A DNA stretch of 49,532 nucleotides from Lachnospiraceae bacterium (GTDB taxonomy: Bacteria > Bacillota > Clostridia > Lachnospirales > Lachnospiraceae). The stretch spans positions 1 to 49,532 of the forward strand of contig JAIKXH010000110.1 in NCBI GenBank assembly GCA_024684215.1, written 5' to 3'. The translations under genes were made by a program, and so were the position numbers. Numbering within the stretch: the first letter of the stretch is position 1; each line of letters opens with the position of its first letter. Positions 25,736 to 33,251 of the stretch are shown here, piece by piece. The notes under the pieces were generated by a model. The model worked only from the letters and a program-made list of their open reading frames with translations. It ran no database searches and was not told the origin of the DNA.

Positions 25736-25769
25736 ACCTAAAGATAAAATTAAACATAAAGATAAAAAT
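25733..25769. repeat. 18/19-bp tandem repeat starting at the malic enzyme stop codon
   Basis: Two copies: TAAACCTAAAGATAAAAT (25733) and TAAACATAAAGATAAAAAT (25751). The first three bases of copy one are the stop codon itself. Confidence 0.85.
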
Positions 25770-25772
25770 TAA

Positions 25773-25829
25773 GCCTTACCCAAATGATATTAACCGGTTT
25801 ACGGATATATCAAACGGTAAGGCTTTTTT
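25773..25829 (+). terminator. Intrinsic terminator of the malic enzyme gene (probably bidirectional)
   Basis: GCCTTACC (25773-25780) pairs with GGTAAGGC (25816-25823), followed by TTTTTT on plus. The loop is 35 bases and contains AACCGGTT-type self-complementary sequence. On minus it is followed by TTAATTTTTA, so it may also serve the mini-chemoreceptor gene. Confidence 0.8.
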
Positions 25830-25860
25830 ATTACCCGAATCAGGATTGTTGCTTTTTTAT

Positions 25861-25898
25861 GCTTTACACTTCTGCATTTATAAGCTTTACGCTTCTGC
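25861..25898. repeat. Direct repeat including the stop codon of the mini-chemoreceptor gene
   Basis: GCTTTACACTTCTGC (25861) and GCTTTACGCTTCTGC (25884), one mismatch, period 23. The right copy holds the stop codon (TTA on plus, 25887-25889), so the gene's 3' end is duplicated just downstream. Confidence 0.8.
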
Positions 25899-26186
25899 TT
25901 CTTCGGTGTTTTCTGTTTTGCTGTTTTCCTGCTCGAGCTTTTTGACAAGTTTAGCTATGGAGTCAACATTCTTTGAAATAGAATTGTTTAACTCATCACA
26001 GTTTTTGGCAAGAACTCCGACCTCCTGTGCTACTACAGCAAAGCCTTTTCCAATCTCTCCCGCTCTGGCTGCTTCGATGCTGGCATTGAGTGCAAGTATG
26101 TTCTGTCTTTTCTGAATACCGTCAAGTTTTTTGGAATCGTTTTGAATAGCCTCCACAAGGCTCTCGATCATTTCCATATCTGTCAT
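25887..26186 (-). CDS. Stand-alone chemoreceptor signalling-tip protein (mini-MCP)
   Basis: 99 residues. Positions about 20-65 match the highly conserved hairpin tip of methyl-accepting chemotaxis proteins ([20 protein letters not shown] then [15 protein letters not shown]), the part that contacts CheA and CheW. There is no signal sequence, membrane helix, sensor or HAMP domain, and the helices on either side are far shorter than in normal receptors. The tail is acidic ([10 protein letters not shown]). The gene is not obviously a fragment: GGAGGGAA sits nine bases before the ATG, and no receptor sequence lies upstream. It could be a soluble adaptor that competes for CheA/CheW, or a decayed remnant. 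Confidence 0.8.
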   Translation of the reverse strand: MTDMEMIESLVEAIQNDSKKLDGIQKRQNILALNASIEAARAGEIGKGFAVVAQEVGVLAKNCDELNNSISKNVDSIAKLVKKLEQENSKTENTEEAEA

Positions 26187-26285
26187 CTACAGTTCCCTCC
26201 GTATATGAAATATTTAAAAAACTATCATTCCTATATTTTGTGAGTGTATGATAACATAAAACAAGCAAAAAGAATATGGCATTTT

Positions 26286-27077
26286 TTACAAGTTTCCGGA
26301 GATAAATCTAGACAAAAATTGCTTTGTCCTCTCCTCTTTGGGATTTTCGAAAATTTCGGCGGACGGTCCCTGCTCTAAAACATAACCGTTGTCCATAAAC
26401 ATAACTTCGTCGGAGACATCTCTTGCAAATGCCATCTCGTGAGTAACTATTATCATGGTTGCTTTTTGCTCCGCAAGCTCCCTTATAACTTTTAGTACTT
26501 CTCCTGTTAGCTCAGGATCAAGTGCACTTGTGGGTTCATCAAAGCACAATATATCGGGTTTAAGAGCAAGTGCTCTTGCTATGGCTACTCTCTGACACTG
26601 ACCGCCGGAAAGCTGATGAGGGTAATTCATCATTCTGTCCTTAAGTCCCATCTGAGAAAGCAAAGCAACTGCCTCAGCTTCAATAGCTTCATTAATCTCT
26701 TTTTTATGAAGCTTATAATCCGGGTCATTTTTAGCCTGCAGCATTCTTGCAAGCATGACATTTTTGAGCGCAGTATATTGTGGAAAAAGGTTAAAAGACT
26801 GAAAGACCAGTCCGAAGTGAAGCCTGTTTTTTCTAAGCACCGCCGGCTTTAAATAACTCTCATCCTCCGCGTCAAATATGACTTTATCGTTAACAAGGAT
26901 TCTCCCTTTATCAGCTTTTTCCAAAAAATTCAGGCACCTTAAAAGCGTGGTCTTTCCGCTTCCGGAAGAACCTATTATAGATAGTACATTGCTCTCGTTT
27001 AGATTAAAGCTTATATCTTTTAAAACTTCCGTTTTTTCAAAGGATTTGCATATATGTGATGCTGTAAGTAAACTCAT
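26286..27077 (-). CDS. Polar amino acid ABC transporter, ATP-binding protein
   Basis: GlnQ/HisP-type ATPase, 263 residues. Walker A is GSSGSGKTTLLRCLNFLEK, signature LSGGQCQRVAIARALAL, Walker B LCFDEPTSALDPELTGE, followed by the switch IVTHEMAFARDVSDEV. It differs slightly from typical GlnQ by an insertion near residue 115 (AKNDPDYKLHKKEINEAIEA). Third gene of the binding protein-permease-ATPase unit, 82 bases after the permease. Specificity (glutamine, glutamate, cystine or similar) cannot be stated. Confidence 0.93.
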   Translation of the reverse strand: MSLLTASHICKSFEKTEVLKDISFNLNESNVLSIIGSSGSGKTTLLRCLNFLEKADKGRILVNDKVIFDAEDESYLKPAVLRKNRLHFGLVFQSFNLFPQYTALKNVMLARMLQAKNDPDYKLHKKEINEAIEAEAVALLSQMGLKDRMMNYPHQLSGGQCQRVAIARALALKPDILCFDEPTSALDPELTGEVLKVIRELAEQKATMIIVTHEMAFARDVSDEVMFMDNGYVLEQGPSAEIFENPKEERTKQFLSRFISGNL

Positions 27078-27159
27078 TTTTTCTCCGTATATTCAAAGCT
27101 CTTTAAATATCTTAATTAACTCATGCGATTTCTTTTATAGCTTTTATGTTTAGGAATCT

Positions 27160-27846
27160 TTATCTGAAAAATTCAAGCTTTTTCTCGAGCTTTCCAAAAA
27201 GCAGCGTGAGAAGTCCGTTGCATATAAGATAATAAACACCGGTAAAGAAAAGCGGCCATATTACACCTGAAATTCCCTGGCTTCCCTTCATAAATGACTG
27301 ACCGGCCCAAATAATTTCCTGTAAAGCAATAATCCTCGCTAAGGAAGTATCCTTCACAAGTGTAAGGACTTCATTTGATATAGGCGGTACTATCCTTTTT
27401 ATCATCTGTAATAGTTTAACCTTAAAGAAAATCTGGCTTCTTGTCATACCGAGCACAAGTCCCGCTTCATCCTGCCCTGCGGGTATTGATTGAATACCTC
27501 CGCGATAGATCTCGGAAAAATAGCAGGCATAGTTGATGATAAACGCCACTGCACTGGCGGTAAATCTGCCTTCTTCATTGCCGCCCCATATAGGATTGTT
27601 AAAAACAAGTCCCGGAAAATAATAGATTATAAGGAGCTGAATCATAAGGGGAGTTCCTCTTATTATCCAGATAAACACCTTAAATACGGCGCTTATTATT
27701 TTTACCTTTGACCTTGATCCGAAACTGATTAAAAGCCCTAAAGGAAGTGCCCCCACAAGCGTAACAAAAAAGAGCTTTAATGTTTGCAAAAAACCGATGT
27801 TCAGTGCTTTAAACACCACCGGAAACTGTTCAAAAAACAAGTCCAT
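27160..27846 (-). CDS. Polar amino acid ABC transporter, permease
   Basis: HisM/GlnP-type inner membrane permease, 228 residues from the ATG giving MDLFFEQFPVVFKALNIGF, with AAAGGG eight bases upstream. A longer frame would start inside the terminator hairpin and is rejected. About five helices. The family's coupling region includes IIRGTPLMIQLLIIYY and YFSEIYRGGIQSIPAGQDEA followed by GLVLGMTRSQIF (the EAA loop). It is downstream of the binding-protein gene and a strong terminator, so it should be made in smaller amounts. Confidence 0.93.
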   Translation of the reverse strand: MDLFFEQFPVVFKALNIGFLQTLKLFFVTLVGALPLGLLISFGSRSKVKIISAVFKVFIWIIRGTPLMIQLLIIYYFPGLVFNNPIWGGNEEGRFTASAVAFIINYACYFSEIYRGGIQSIPAGQDEAGLVLGMTRSQIFFKVKLLQMIKRIVPPISNEVLTLVKDTSLARIIALQEIIWAGQSFMKGSQGISGVIWPLFFTGVYYLICNGLLTLLFGKLEKKLEFFR

Positions 27847-27863
27847 ATATGAATCCCTTTCGG

Positions 27864-27899
27864 AAAAAAATGTGCCAATGGATACTAACCATTGGCACA
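27864..27899 (-). terminator. Strong intrinsic terminator between binding protein and permease genes
   Basis: Minus strand TGTGCCAATGG, loop TTAGTAT, CCATTGGCACA (11-bp perfect stem) followed by TTTTTTT. It lies 15 bases after the binding-protein stop. Partial read-through would give excess binding protein over permease and ATPase. Confidence 0.92.
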
Positions 27900-27914
27900 C
27901 ATAAAGTCATTATA

Positions 27915-28697
27915 TTACTTTATAAGAGCTGCCTGTACACCGTATTCATTTGCAATCTTATCCATGGTTCCGTCAGCGGTTACGCTTGCAAAGAAATTGT
28001 TAAGCTCCCCGGCAAGTTCAGAACCTTTTCTGAATCCTACTCCGTACTCCTCTTCGTTAAGCGGAACTGTATATGTAAGATCTGCATAGCTTGTTCCCTC
28101 GCCAACCATAGCGGCAGCCATAAGAGAATCGATAATAGCTGCATCCGAAGTACCTGCTGCTACTTCCATAAGAGCTGCAGCCTGGCTCTCAACGCCTGTA
28201 TAGTTAAGTCCGTTTGCATCAGCCTCGGCAGCTCCGGCGCTTCCGTCCTCACAGGCAAAATTGAGTTCCTTGATGCTATCTACAGTAGTGTACTTATCAG
28301 CAACATCACTCTTTACAATAACAACCTGTGCATTGTTGCAGTAGGGCTGTGAGCACTCCATAGCGCTTGTTACTTCATCGGTAAGAGTCATCCCGTTCCA
28401 TATGCAGTCAACGGTTTTTCCGTCAAGCTCAAGAACCTTGTTGCTCCACTCTATCTCCATAAATTCCACATTTACTCCAAGATACTCTCCGAATGCTTTT
28501 GCAAGGTCGGCATCAAATCCAATCCACTCACCGTTTATGTCCATGTAATCCATGGGAGCAAAATCGGTAACGCCTACTACAAGTGTTCCCTTATCCTTAA
28601 CATAGTCAATGTCACTCTTTGCCGCTTTGCTTCCGCATGCTGTAAGTGCCAGTGCAGAAGCAATTGCAAGTCCTAATGATAAAATTCTTTTTTTCAT
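27915..28697 (-). CDS. Polar amino acid ABC transporter, substrate-binding lipoprotein
   Basis: Family 3 solute-binding protein, 260 residues from the third of three clustered ATG-like codons, which has GGAGG at nine bases; the first ATG has no spacing. Signal peptide MKKRILSLGLAIASALALTACG with lipobox LTAC. Core motifs are LVVGVTDFAPMDYMDINGEW, IGFDADLAKAFGEYLGVNVE, DCIWNGMTLTDE and the terminal NEYGVQAALIK region. The binding-pocket residue pattern (MTLT, Arg absent at the usual place) does not allow a safe substrate call. Confidence 0.93.
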   Translation of the reverse strand: MKKRILSLGLAIASALALTACGSKAAKSDIDYVKDKGTLVVGVTDFAPMDYMDINGEWIGFDADLAKAFGEYLGVNVEFMEIEWSNKVLELDGKTVDCIWNGMTLTDEVTSAMECSQPYCNNAQVVIVKSDVADKYTTVDSIKELNFACEDGSAGAAEADANGLNYTGVESQAAALMEVAAGTSDAAIIDSLMAAAMVGEGTSYADLTYTVPLNEEEYGVGFRKGSELAGELNNFFASVTADGTMDKIANEYGVQAALIK

Positions 28698-28724
28698 AAT
28701 CATCATCCTCCAAAAAATAAAACT

Positions 28725-28753
28725 AAAAAACGGAAGCCAAAACAGCTTCCGTT
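28725..28753 (-). promoter_or_regulatory. Terminator-like hairpin at the 5' end of the amino-acid transporter transcript
   Basis: Minus strand AACGGAAGC, loop TGTTTTG, GCTTCCGTT (9-bp perfect stem) followed by TTTTTTAGTTTT. It lies between the promoter and the ribosome binding site and begins almost at the predicted transcription start. It could stop read-through from the galactanase gene, protect the 5' end, or act in attenuation. Confidence 0.75.
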
Positions 28754-28757
28754 TTAC

Positions 28758-28786
28758 ATTTTAGCAATTTACCATATTAAAGTCAA
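28758..28786 (-). promoter_or_regulatory. Promoter of the amino-acid ABC transporter operon
   Basis: Minus strand TTGACT, 17-base spacer, TAAAAT, with TGC just before the -10 (extended). Both hexamers match 5/6. The predicted start falls at about 28751. Confidence 0.8.
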
Positions 28787-28801
28787 TCATGTGTTTATTT
28801 T

Positions 28802-28858
28802 TTATTCAAGTCTTTTTTGGTTATTCAAGTCATTTTTAGTTATTCAAGTGTTGTTTAG
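28802..28858. repeat. 19-bp tandem array after the galactanase gene
   Basis: Three copies beginning TTATTCAAGT at 28802, 28821 and 28840, period 19, differing only in the T-rich second half. More drifted T-rich sequence with AAGTCTT motifs continues to 28911, next to the galactanase stop codon. Confidence 0.9.
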
Positions 28859-28911
28859 ATTTTTAGTCTTTTTAAGTCTTGTTTTTTAAGGCTTTTTTTA
28901 GTCTCGCTTTC

Positions 28912-30933
28912 TTAATCTTTATATAGACAAAACTCGTCAATGGTTCCCCAGCCGCCCGCTGCACACTTTACATACATACCTACGGTTATCTCATCGCCGG
29001 CTTTAGCGCTTACGCCTTCTACCGAAAGCTTTTTCCAGTTGACCCAGCCGCTTAAGTATGCACCGCCGTCAGAAGCCTGCTTTTCACCGTTTACACTTAT
29101 ATATATTTCCTCATACTGATCATCTCCGGCATCTCCGCCCTGAATACTTGCAAAAGCGTTATAGGTTCCATCCTCGCTCGCGGTTATAGTCTGCTCAACC
29201 CAAAATACCTGTTCCTCATCTTTGCTCCAAAAATGAAAAGCTTTTTCACCTTCCACAGCATCCGCTGCCTTAGTCTGGATGTCGGTAGGGTCGGCGCTCA
29301 TTTCACAGCCCACGCTCCAAGGTGCCAGGCCGTCTTCAAAGCTTGCATTTTCAAGGAGATTTAGGAAAGTGACTTTAACGGTTGCCTTAGCGTCATATCC
29401 ATCCTCGGTTTTTCCGCTTACCGCATATTCCCCGCCGCTTTTTAAATCCACCTTTGACAAATCATCCTCATTCCACGTAGTGGGAATTTCTTTGTTTAAT
29501 GATCTGTCGTTATAGACTCCGTAGACGCCCTTTGGCATAACAAGTTCGCTTCCCTGAGCCACCTCTATTACGGGCTCATCAAGCATTTCTATTTTGGGAG
29601 TTGCGGATTTGCCTTCCTCTAAATACTTAGGATTAAACACACATATCGAGTCAAGGATATGGCCTTCAAAATCAAAGAATGCCTGATTGTCCCATGAGCA
29701 TCCTCCGTAATATTTTCCGGCATCGTCAGGGTCGTAATCCGCAGCATATTTGCTGGCCCATCCGGAGCCGTAATCCTCCCAAATTTGAGCATTTGCGTTT
29801 GCATCACTGCCTACGGGTATCCATGCACCTTCCCAGTAGAATATACCGAGTCCGCCTATCTCTGTCATGCTCTTCATGATATCCCATATTGAGTTTGCCT
29901 GGCTTTGCTCGCTGCAGATATATTCGCCGGTTATATCCCCGGCACTGACACTGTTTGAGCTTCCGTCACCGTCCGCGTCCGTATAAGGGAAAGATGTCTC
30001 AAGCACACATACTTCCTTACCGTAAGTCGCTTTGATAATATTTAAAGTATCTTTCATATTTTTAATGGTGCCGTGCCAAAAAGGATAATATGATATTCCG
30101 AAAATATCGTAATCCACTTCGTTTTCAGAAAGACGAAGTGCTTTCTTTGTCATCATAAGAGAATCATCGACCTCGGTATAATGAACCGCAATTTTAATAT
30201 CTTTTCCGTACTCTGCCGAAACATCTCTGACAGCCTTTGAAGCCTGCTTTAAAAGAGTCATTATATTCTCTTCTTTGGTCTCCCCGGCCATACCGTTATT
30301 GATCTCATTACCGATCTGGACCATTCCCACATCTGCTCCCGCATCAAGAATAGTCTTTAAGCTTACTACAGTATATTCGTATAAAGCCGCCGCCTTTTCA
30401 TCGATTTTCATGCCCTTCCATTCCTTCGGGCACATCTGCTTTTTAGGGTCTGCCCAAAAATCCGAATAATGGAAATCCACATTGGTCTTCATTCCGTAAT
30501 CAGCAGCCCTTTTTCCTATAATTGCACAAAGAGCGGCATCACAGTTACCGCCGCCATAGCCTTTTCCATTTTCGTCATAAGGATTGTTCCATACGCGTAC
30601 TCTGACGTAATTGACGCCGTTATCGGAGAGGATCTTAAATAAGTCCTCTTCCTCGCCTTCAAAATTATAATATTTGACGCCACTGTTTTCCTCAGCAATG
30701 ATGCTGGATATATCCATACCTCTGATAAATGAATCATCTGTTTTAAGCGGCGCGATAAATACACCGTCCTCATATCCGCACGCAGCTACTTTCTCAGAGA
30801 CCGCGGTTGTCGACTCTGTATTACTGCTGTTTTCGGCATTTCCGGCGCATGCCGAAAGGCTGATGCATAGCGCTGTGCATACTGATATAGCCACTGTTTT
30901 TTTCATGAAATTCTTCACTATTTTTTTATACAT
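28912..30933 (-). CDS. Arabinogalactan endo-beta-1,4-galactanase (GH53) lipoprotein with Ig-like and CBM domains
   Basis: Surface enzyme that cuts beta-1,4-galactan side chains of pectin into galacto-oligosaccharides. 673 residues. The signal peptide ends in lipobox LSAC with Cys29. The GH53 barrel (about 60-430) has FIRGMDISSIIAEENSGVKY, VRVRVWNNPYDENGKGYGGG, acid/base Glu210 in VGMVQIGNEINNG and nucleophile Glu312 in VCVLETSFPYTDADGDG. A bacterial Ig-like segment (about 435-525) follows, then a C-terminal beta-sandwich (about 528-673, starting NLLENASFEDGLAPWSVG) resembling CBM61-type galactan-binding modules. AGAGGAA lies before the ATG. It is divergent from the GGDEF-EAL-LamG gene. Confidence 0.93.
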   Translation of the reverse strand: MYKKIVKNFMKKTVAISVCTALCISLSACAGNAENSSNTESTTAVSEKVAACGYEDGVFIAPLKTDDSFIRGMDISSIIAEENSGVKYYNFEGEEEDLFKILSDNGVNYVRVRVWNNPYDENGKGYGGGNCDAALCAIIGKRAADYGMKTNVDFHYSDFWADPKKQMCPKEWKGMKIDEKAAALYEYTVVSLKTILDAGADVGMVQIGNEINNGMAGETKEENIMTLLKQASKAVRDVSAEYGKDIKIAVHYTEVDDSLMMTKKALRLSENEVDYDIFGISYYPFWHGTIKNMKDTLNIIKATYGKEVCVLETSFPYTDADGDGSSNSVSAGDITGEYICSEQSQANSIWDIMKSMTEIGGLGIFYWEGAWIPVGSDANANAQIWEDYGSGWASKYAADYDPDDAGKYYGGCSWDNQAFFDFEGHILDSICVFNPKYLEEGKSATPKIEMLDEPVIEVAQGSELVMPKGVYGVYNDRSLNKEIPTTWNEDDLSKVDLKSGGEYAVSGKTEDGYDAKATVKVTFLNLLENASFEDGLAPWSVGCEMSADPTDIQTKAADAVEGEKAFHFWSKDEEQVFWVEQTITASEDGTYNAFASIQGGDAGDDQYEEIYISVNGEKQASDGGAYLSGWVNWKKLSVEGVSAKAGDEITVGMYVKCAAGGWGTIDEFCLYKD

Positions 30934-30984
30934 TTTGACTTCCTCTCATTATAATTTCGAATTTCGATAAAAATACTATCATAA

Positions 30985-31004
30985 TTGCGCAACCGTTTCC
31001 ACAA
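30985..31004. promoter_or_regulatory. LacI-family-type operator upstream of the galactanase gene
   Basis: TTGCGCAACCGTTTCCACAA on plus is an imperfect palindrome centred on CG, with 7 of 10 symmetric pairs. It has the shape of LacI/GalR/CcpA operators but deviates from the best cre consensus. It lies 52 bases before the galactanase start codon. No LacI-type regulator gene is in the window. Confidence 0.55.
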
Positions 31005-31136
31005 GCAATTTTACTGCATTTTTATAATATTATTATGCAATGTGCTACACAAATAGCTCCTATTTATTACAGAACCATGATGTAATAGAGAAGCTTCAAA
31101 CAAAAAAATATAGCGGTATAGCCTACTGTATGGTAA

Positions 31137-31164
31137 AATAAATATGTATATATGCATATTTATT
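31137..31164. promoter_or_regulatory. 28-bp palindrome upstream of the GGDEF-EAL-LamG gene
   Basis: AATAAATATG and CATATTTATT are perfect complements around TATATATG, in which three of the four symmetric pairs also match. It lies 50 bases before the ATG at 31214, in AT-rich sequence where a promoter is expected. It is a candidate operator; no T-run follows. Confidence 0.5.
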
Positions 31165-31213
31165 AGATTATTCGTAAATATAACTATATTGTTATAAAAC
31201 CTTTGAGGATCCT

Positions 31214-33163
31214 ATGATTGATTATAATCTTGACCAGTCCGAATTAGATTATCTTACAGGTCGTGCCAACAGACGTGGTCTTTATAATTTTTATAATAAT
31301 ATTACTCCCGGCACATTAATTAATGCTATGTATATAGACATAGATAATTTCAAGCGCGTAAATGATATTTACGGGCATAATCTGGGTGACATTCTTCTAA
31401 CGAAAATCAGCAATCTCATCTTTAAAGTGTCTGGCAATTTCACTGCGAGAATCGGTGGAGACGAATACGTAATAGTATTCAATGCATCAGTGTATAATGC
31501 TCAGAGGCTCGAAAAGCTTGCCCAGAAAATGCTTATGGCAATGCCGGAGATCAATTTCAGAAAAGATATTCTTTCTATTGTTTCCCTCAGTATCGGTATA
31601 GTTTTAAACCAAGATGTAAGCCAGGACTTGGAGGACATTCTCAAAAAATGCGATACCGCCATGTATATGGCTAAAAACGGTGGAAAGAACCGTTACTGCT
31701 TCTACGAGCCCGATGACAGCGAACAAAAGCAGATATACAAAATCGAGGCCGAGATGGAGAACGCCCTTTCGGGAGGTCAGTTTGTTCCCATGTTTCAGCC
31801 ACGTATGAATATTGTTACCATGCAGATTATAGGAGCGGAAGTTGTCGCCAGTTGGATTCATCCTGAGGACGGAATCTTAAGCCCAAAATTCTTTATACCC
31901 ATTTTTGAGAAAAACGGATTTATTTCAAAGCTTGACATATATATGATTGAGGAGACCTGTAAGGCAAAGGCCGGCTGGAAGGGTACGGATTATGAACATC
32001 TCCCCGTCTCCGTCTCCATATCCAGAGTGCTTCTCTATGATGAGACCTTCCCTATCAGACTTAGCATAATTTGCGACAAATACGAAATCCCCCATTCCGA
32101 GATTGAGATTCAGATGAGTGAGGATGTGTTTATAAAAGACAATAAAGAGATGACCAGAATGGTTGATTCTCTTATTGATAAGGACTTTAAAGTATCCATC
32201 ACAGATTTTGGTTCGGGATTTTCATCCCTCAGCTTATTACAGAGTATACCCGTTGACACCATCAAGATGGATTCCGACTTTGTCCAAAGTTCCGTTGCAA
32301 ATGACAAAGGTCGCCACGTACTTAGAAACATAATATCACTTTGCAAGGATTTAAAGCTTGATATTGTAGCGGACGGTATTTGTACCACAGAGCAGTCTGA
32401 TTTTATTATGACCTGCGGATGTTCATTCGGACAGGGATCCCTTTTCTCCCACCCTATGTATATTATGGACTTTATCCGTTATGCGGAGGAATACCTCTCC
32501 AACCCCACTGATTCTTATAAATTTTCCTTTAACGGAAATCTGCTTAGTGAGGACGGCAGTAAAGAAGCTACAATTGTCGGTGAGGGACTTACATATACCG
32601 ATGGTATATTTAAAAATTCCAAAGCTCTCTCGTTTCCCGGCGGTCCTCTTCAGAAAAACTGCGTAATCGTTCCAAACGAAGTCCTCTTTAGCGACAGCTA
32701 CACTATCTCTATGTGGATAAGACCCAGGAGAAACCTAATGTGGGCTTCAGCGTTATATGTTAAATATGAGACCGGCTTTTGCAGTATAATCCCCATGTCT
32801 CCGGATTCTCATTCAGATTTCAGGATCAGAGACTCCAGGGAAGTAAGCGGCTGGTATGACCTTGTTGCTCTCACCTTGAGAGAAGGCATATGGTATCATT
32901 ACACCGTTACCTACAACGCCCGCACCGAAAGAGCTGTAAGCTTTGTTAACGGCGAAGTTTCATTCATAATGGAAAACGTTCCGACCAATAGGTTTGCAAA
33001 GCTTATAATTGTCGGCGGCGATGTATTCCAGCCGTCTTTTGAAGGTGATATCTGTGAGATTACTTTCTACAACGAGGCTAAGGATTATGATTTTGTAGCT
33101 ACCGAACACGAAAACGTGATTAATAACCCCGACTACGTCGGAGATCCCGATGACATCATATAA
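31214..33163 (+). CDS. Cytoplasmic GGDEF-EAL protein with C-terminal LamG/concanavalin-like domain
   Basis: 649 residues, no signal peptide or membrane helix. The GGDEF domain starts at once (LDYLTGRANRRG, residues 11-22) and has an intact cyclase site: FKRVNDIYGHNLGD and RIGGDEYVIVF (GGDEY 81-85). No RxxD inhibitory site is seen before it. The EAL domain (about 180-430) keeps Glu209 (EVV), Glu298, Asp331, Lys351 and Gln407 but has Ser268 for the metal-binding Asn, Thr330 for the first Asp of DDFG and Asp387 for Glu, so hydrolysis of cyclic di-GMP is doubtful. Residues about 436-622 form a LamG-type beta-sandwich (ALSFPGG, YTISMWIRPRRN, WYHYTVTYNA, FVNGEV, GDICEITFYNEA), normally a secreted glycan-binding fold. 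GAGGATCCT precedes the ATG. Confidence 0.9.
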   Translation: MIDYNLDQSELDYLTGRANRRGLYNFYNNITPGTLINAMYIDIDNFKRVNDIYGHNLGDILLTKISNLIFKVSGNFTARIGGDEYVIVFNASVYNAQRLEKLAQKMLMAMPEINFRKDILSIVSLSIGIVLNQDVSQDLEDILKKCDTAMYMAKNGGKNRYCFYEPDDSEQKQIYKIEAEMENALSGGQFVPMFQPRMNIVTMQIIGAEVVASWIHPEDGILSPKFFIPIFEKNGFISKLDIYMIEETCKAKAGWKGTDYEHLPVSVSISRVLLYDETFPIRLSIICDKYEIPHSEIEIQMSEDVFIKDNKEMTRMVDSLIDKDFKVSITDFGSGFSSLSLLQSIPVDTIKMDSDFVQSSVANDKGRHVLRNIISLCKDLKLDIVADGICTTEQSDFIMTCGCSFGQGSLFSHPMYIMDFIRYAEEYLSNPTDSYKFSFNGNLLSEDGSKEATIVGEGLTYTDGIFKNSKALSFPGGPLQKNCVIVPNEVLFSDSYTISMWIRPRRNLMWASALYVKYETGFCSIIPMSPDSHSDFRIRDSREVSGWYDLVALTLREGIWYHYTVTYNARTERAVSFVNGEVSFIMENVPTNRFAKLIIVGGDVFQPSFEGDICEITFYNEAKDYDFVATEHENVINNPDYVGDPDDII

Positions 33164-33213
33164 TTCTCTTTTTAAGGTTAATTGTATAATGTAATGTATT
33201 CTTATACACAACA

Positions 33214-33251
33214 AAAAGGATATCATCCAATAGGGTGATATCCTTTTATTA
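33214..33251. terminator. Bidirectional intrinsic terminator
   Basis: AAAAGGATATCATCC, loop AATA, GGGTGATATCCTTTT: a 15-bp stem with one G-T pair. T-runs follow on both strands. It separates the convergent GGDEF-EAL-LamG and solute-binding lipoprotein genes. Confidence 0.93.

Noticed and set aside
30985..31004. Strict CcpA cre site
   Set aside because: It fails three conserved positions of the cre consensus; it is reported only as LacI-type.
31005..31213. Cyclic-di-GMP riboswitch upstream of the GGDEF-EAL-LamG gene
   Set aside because: The conserved GEMM core and its paired stems were not found in the AT-rich leader.
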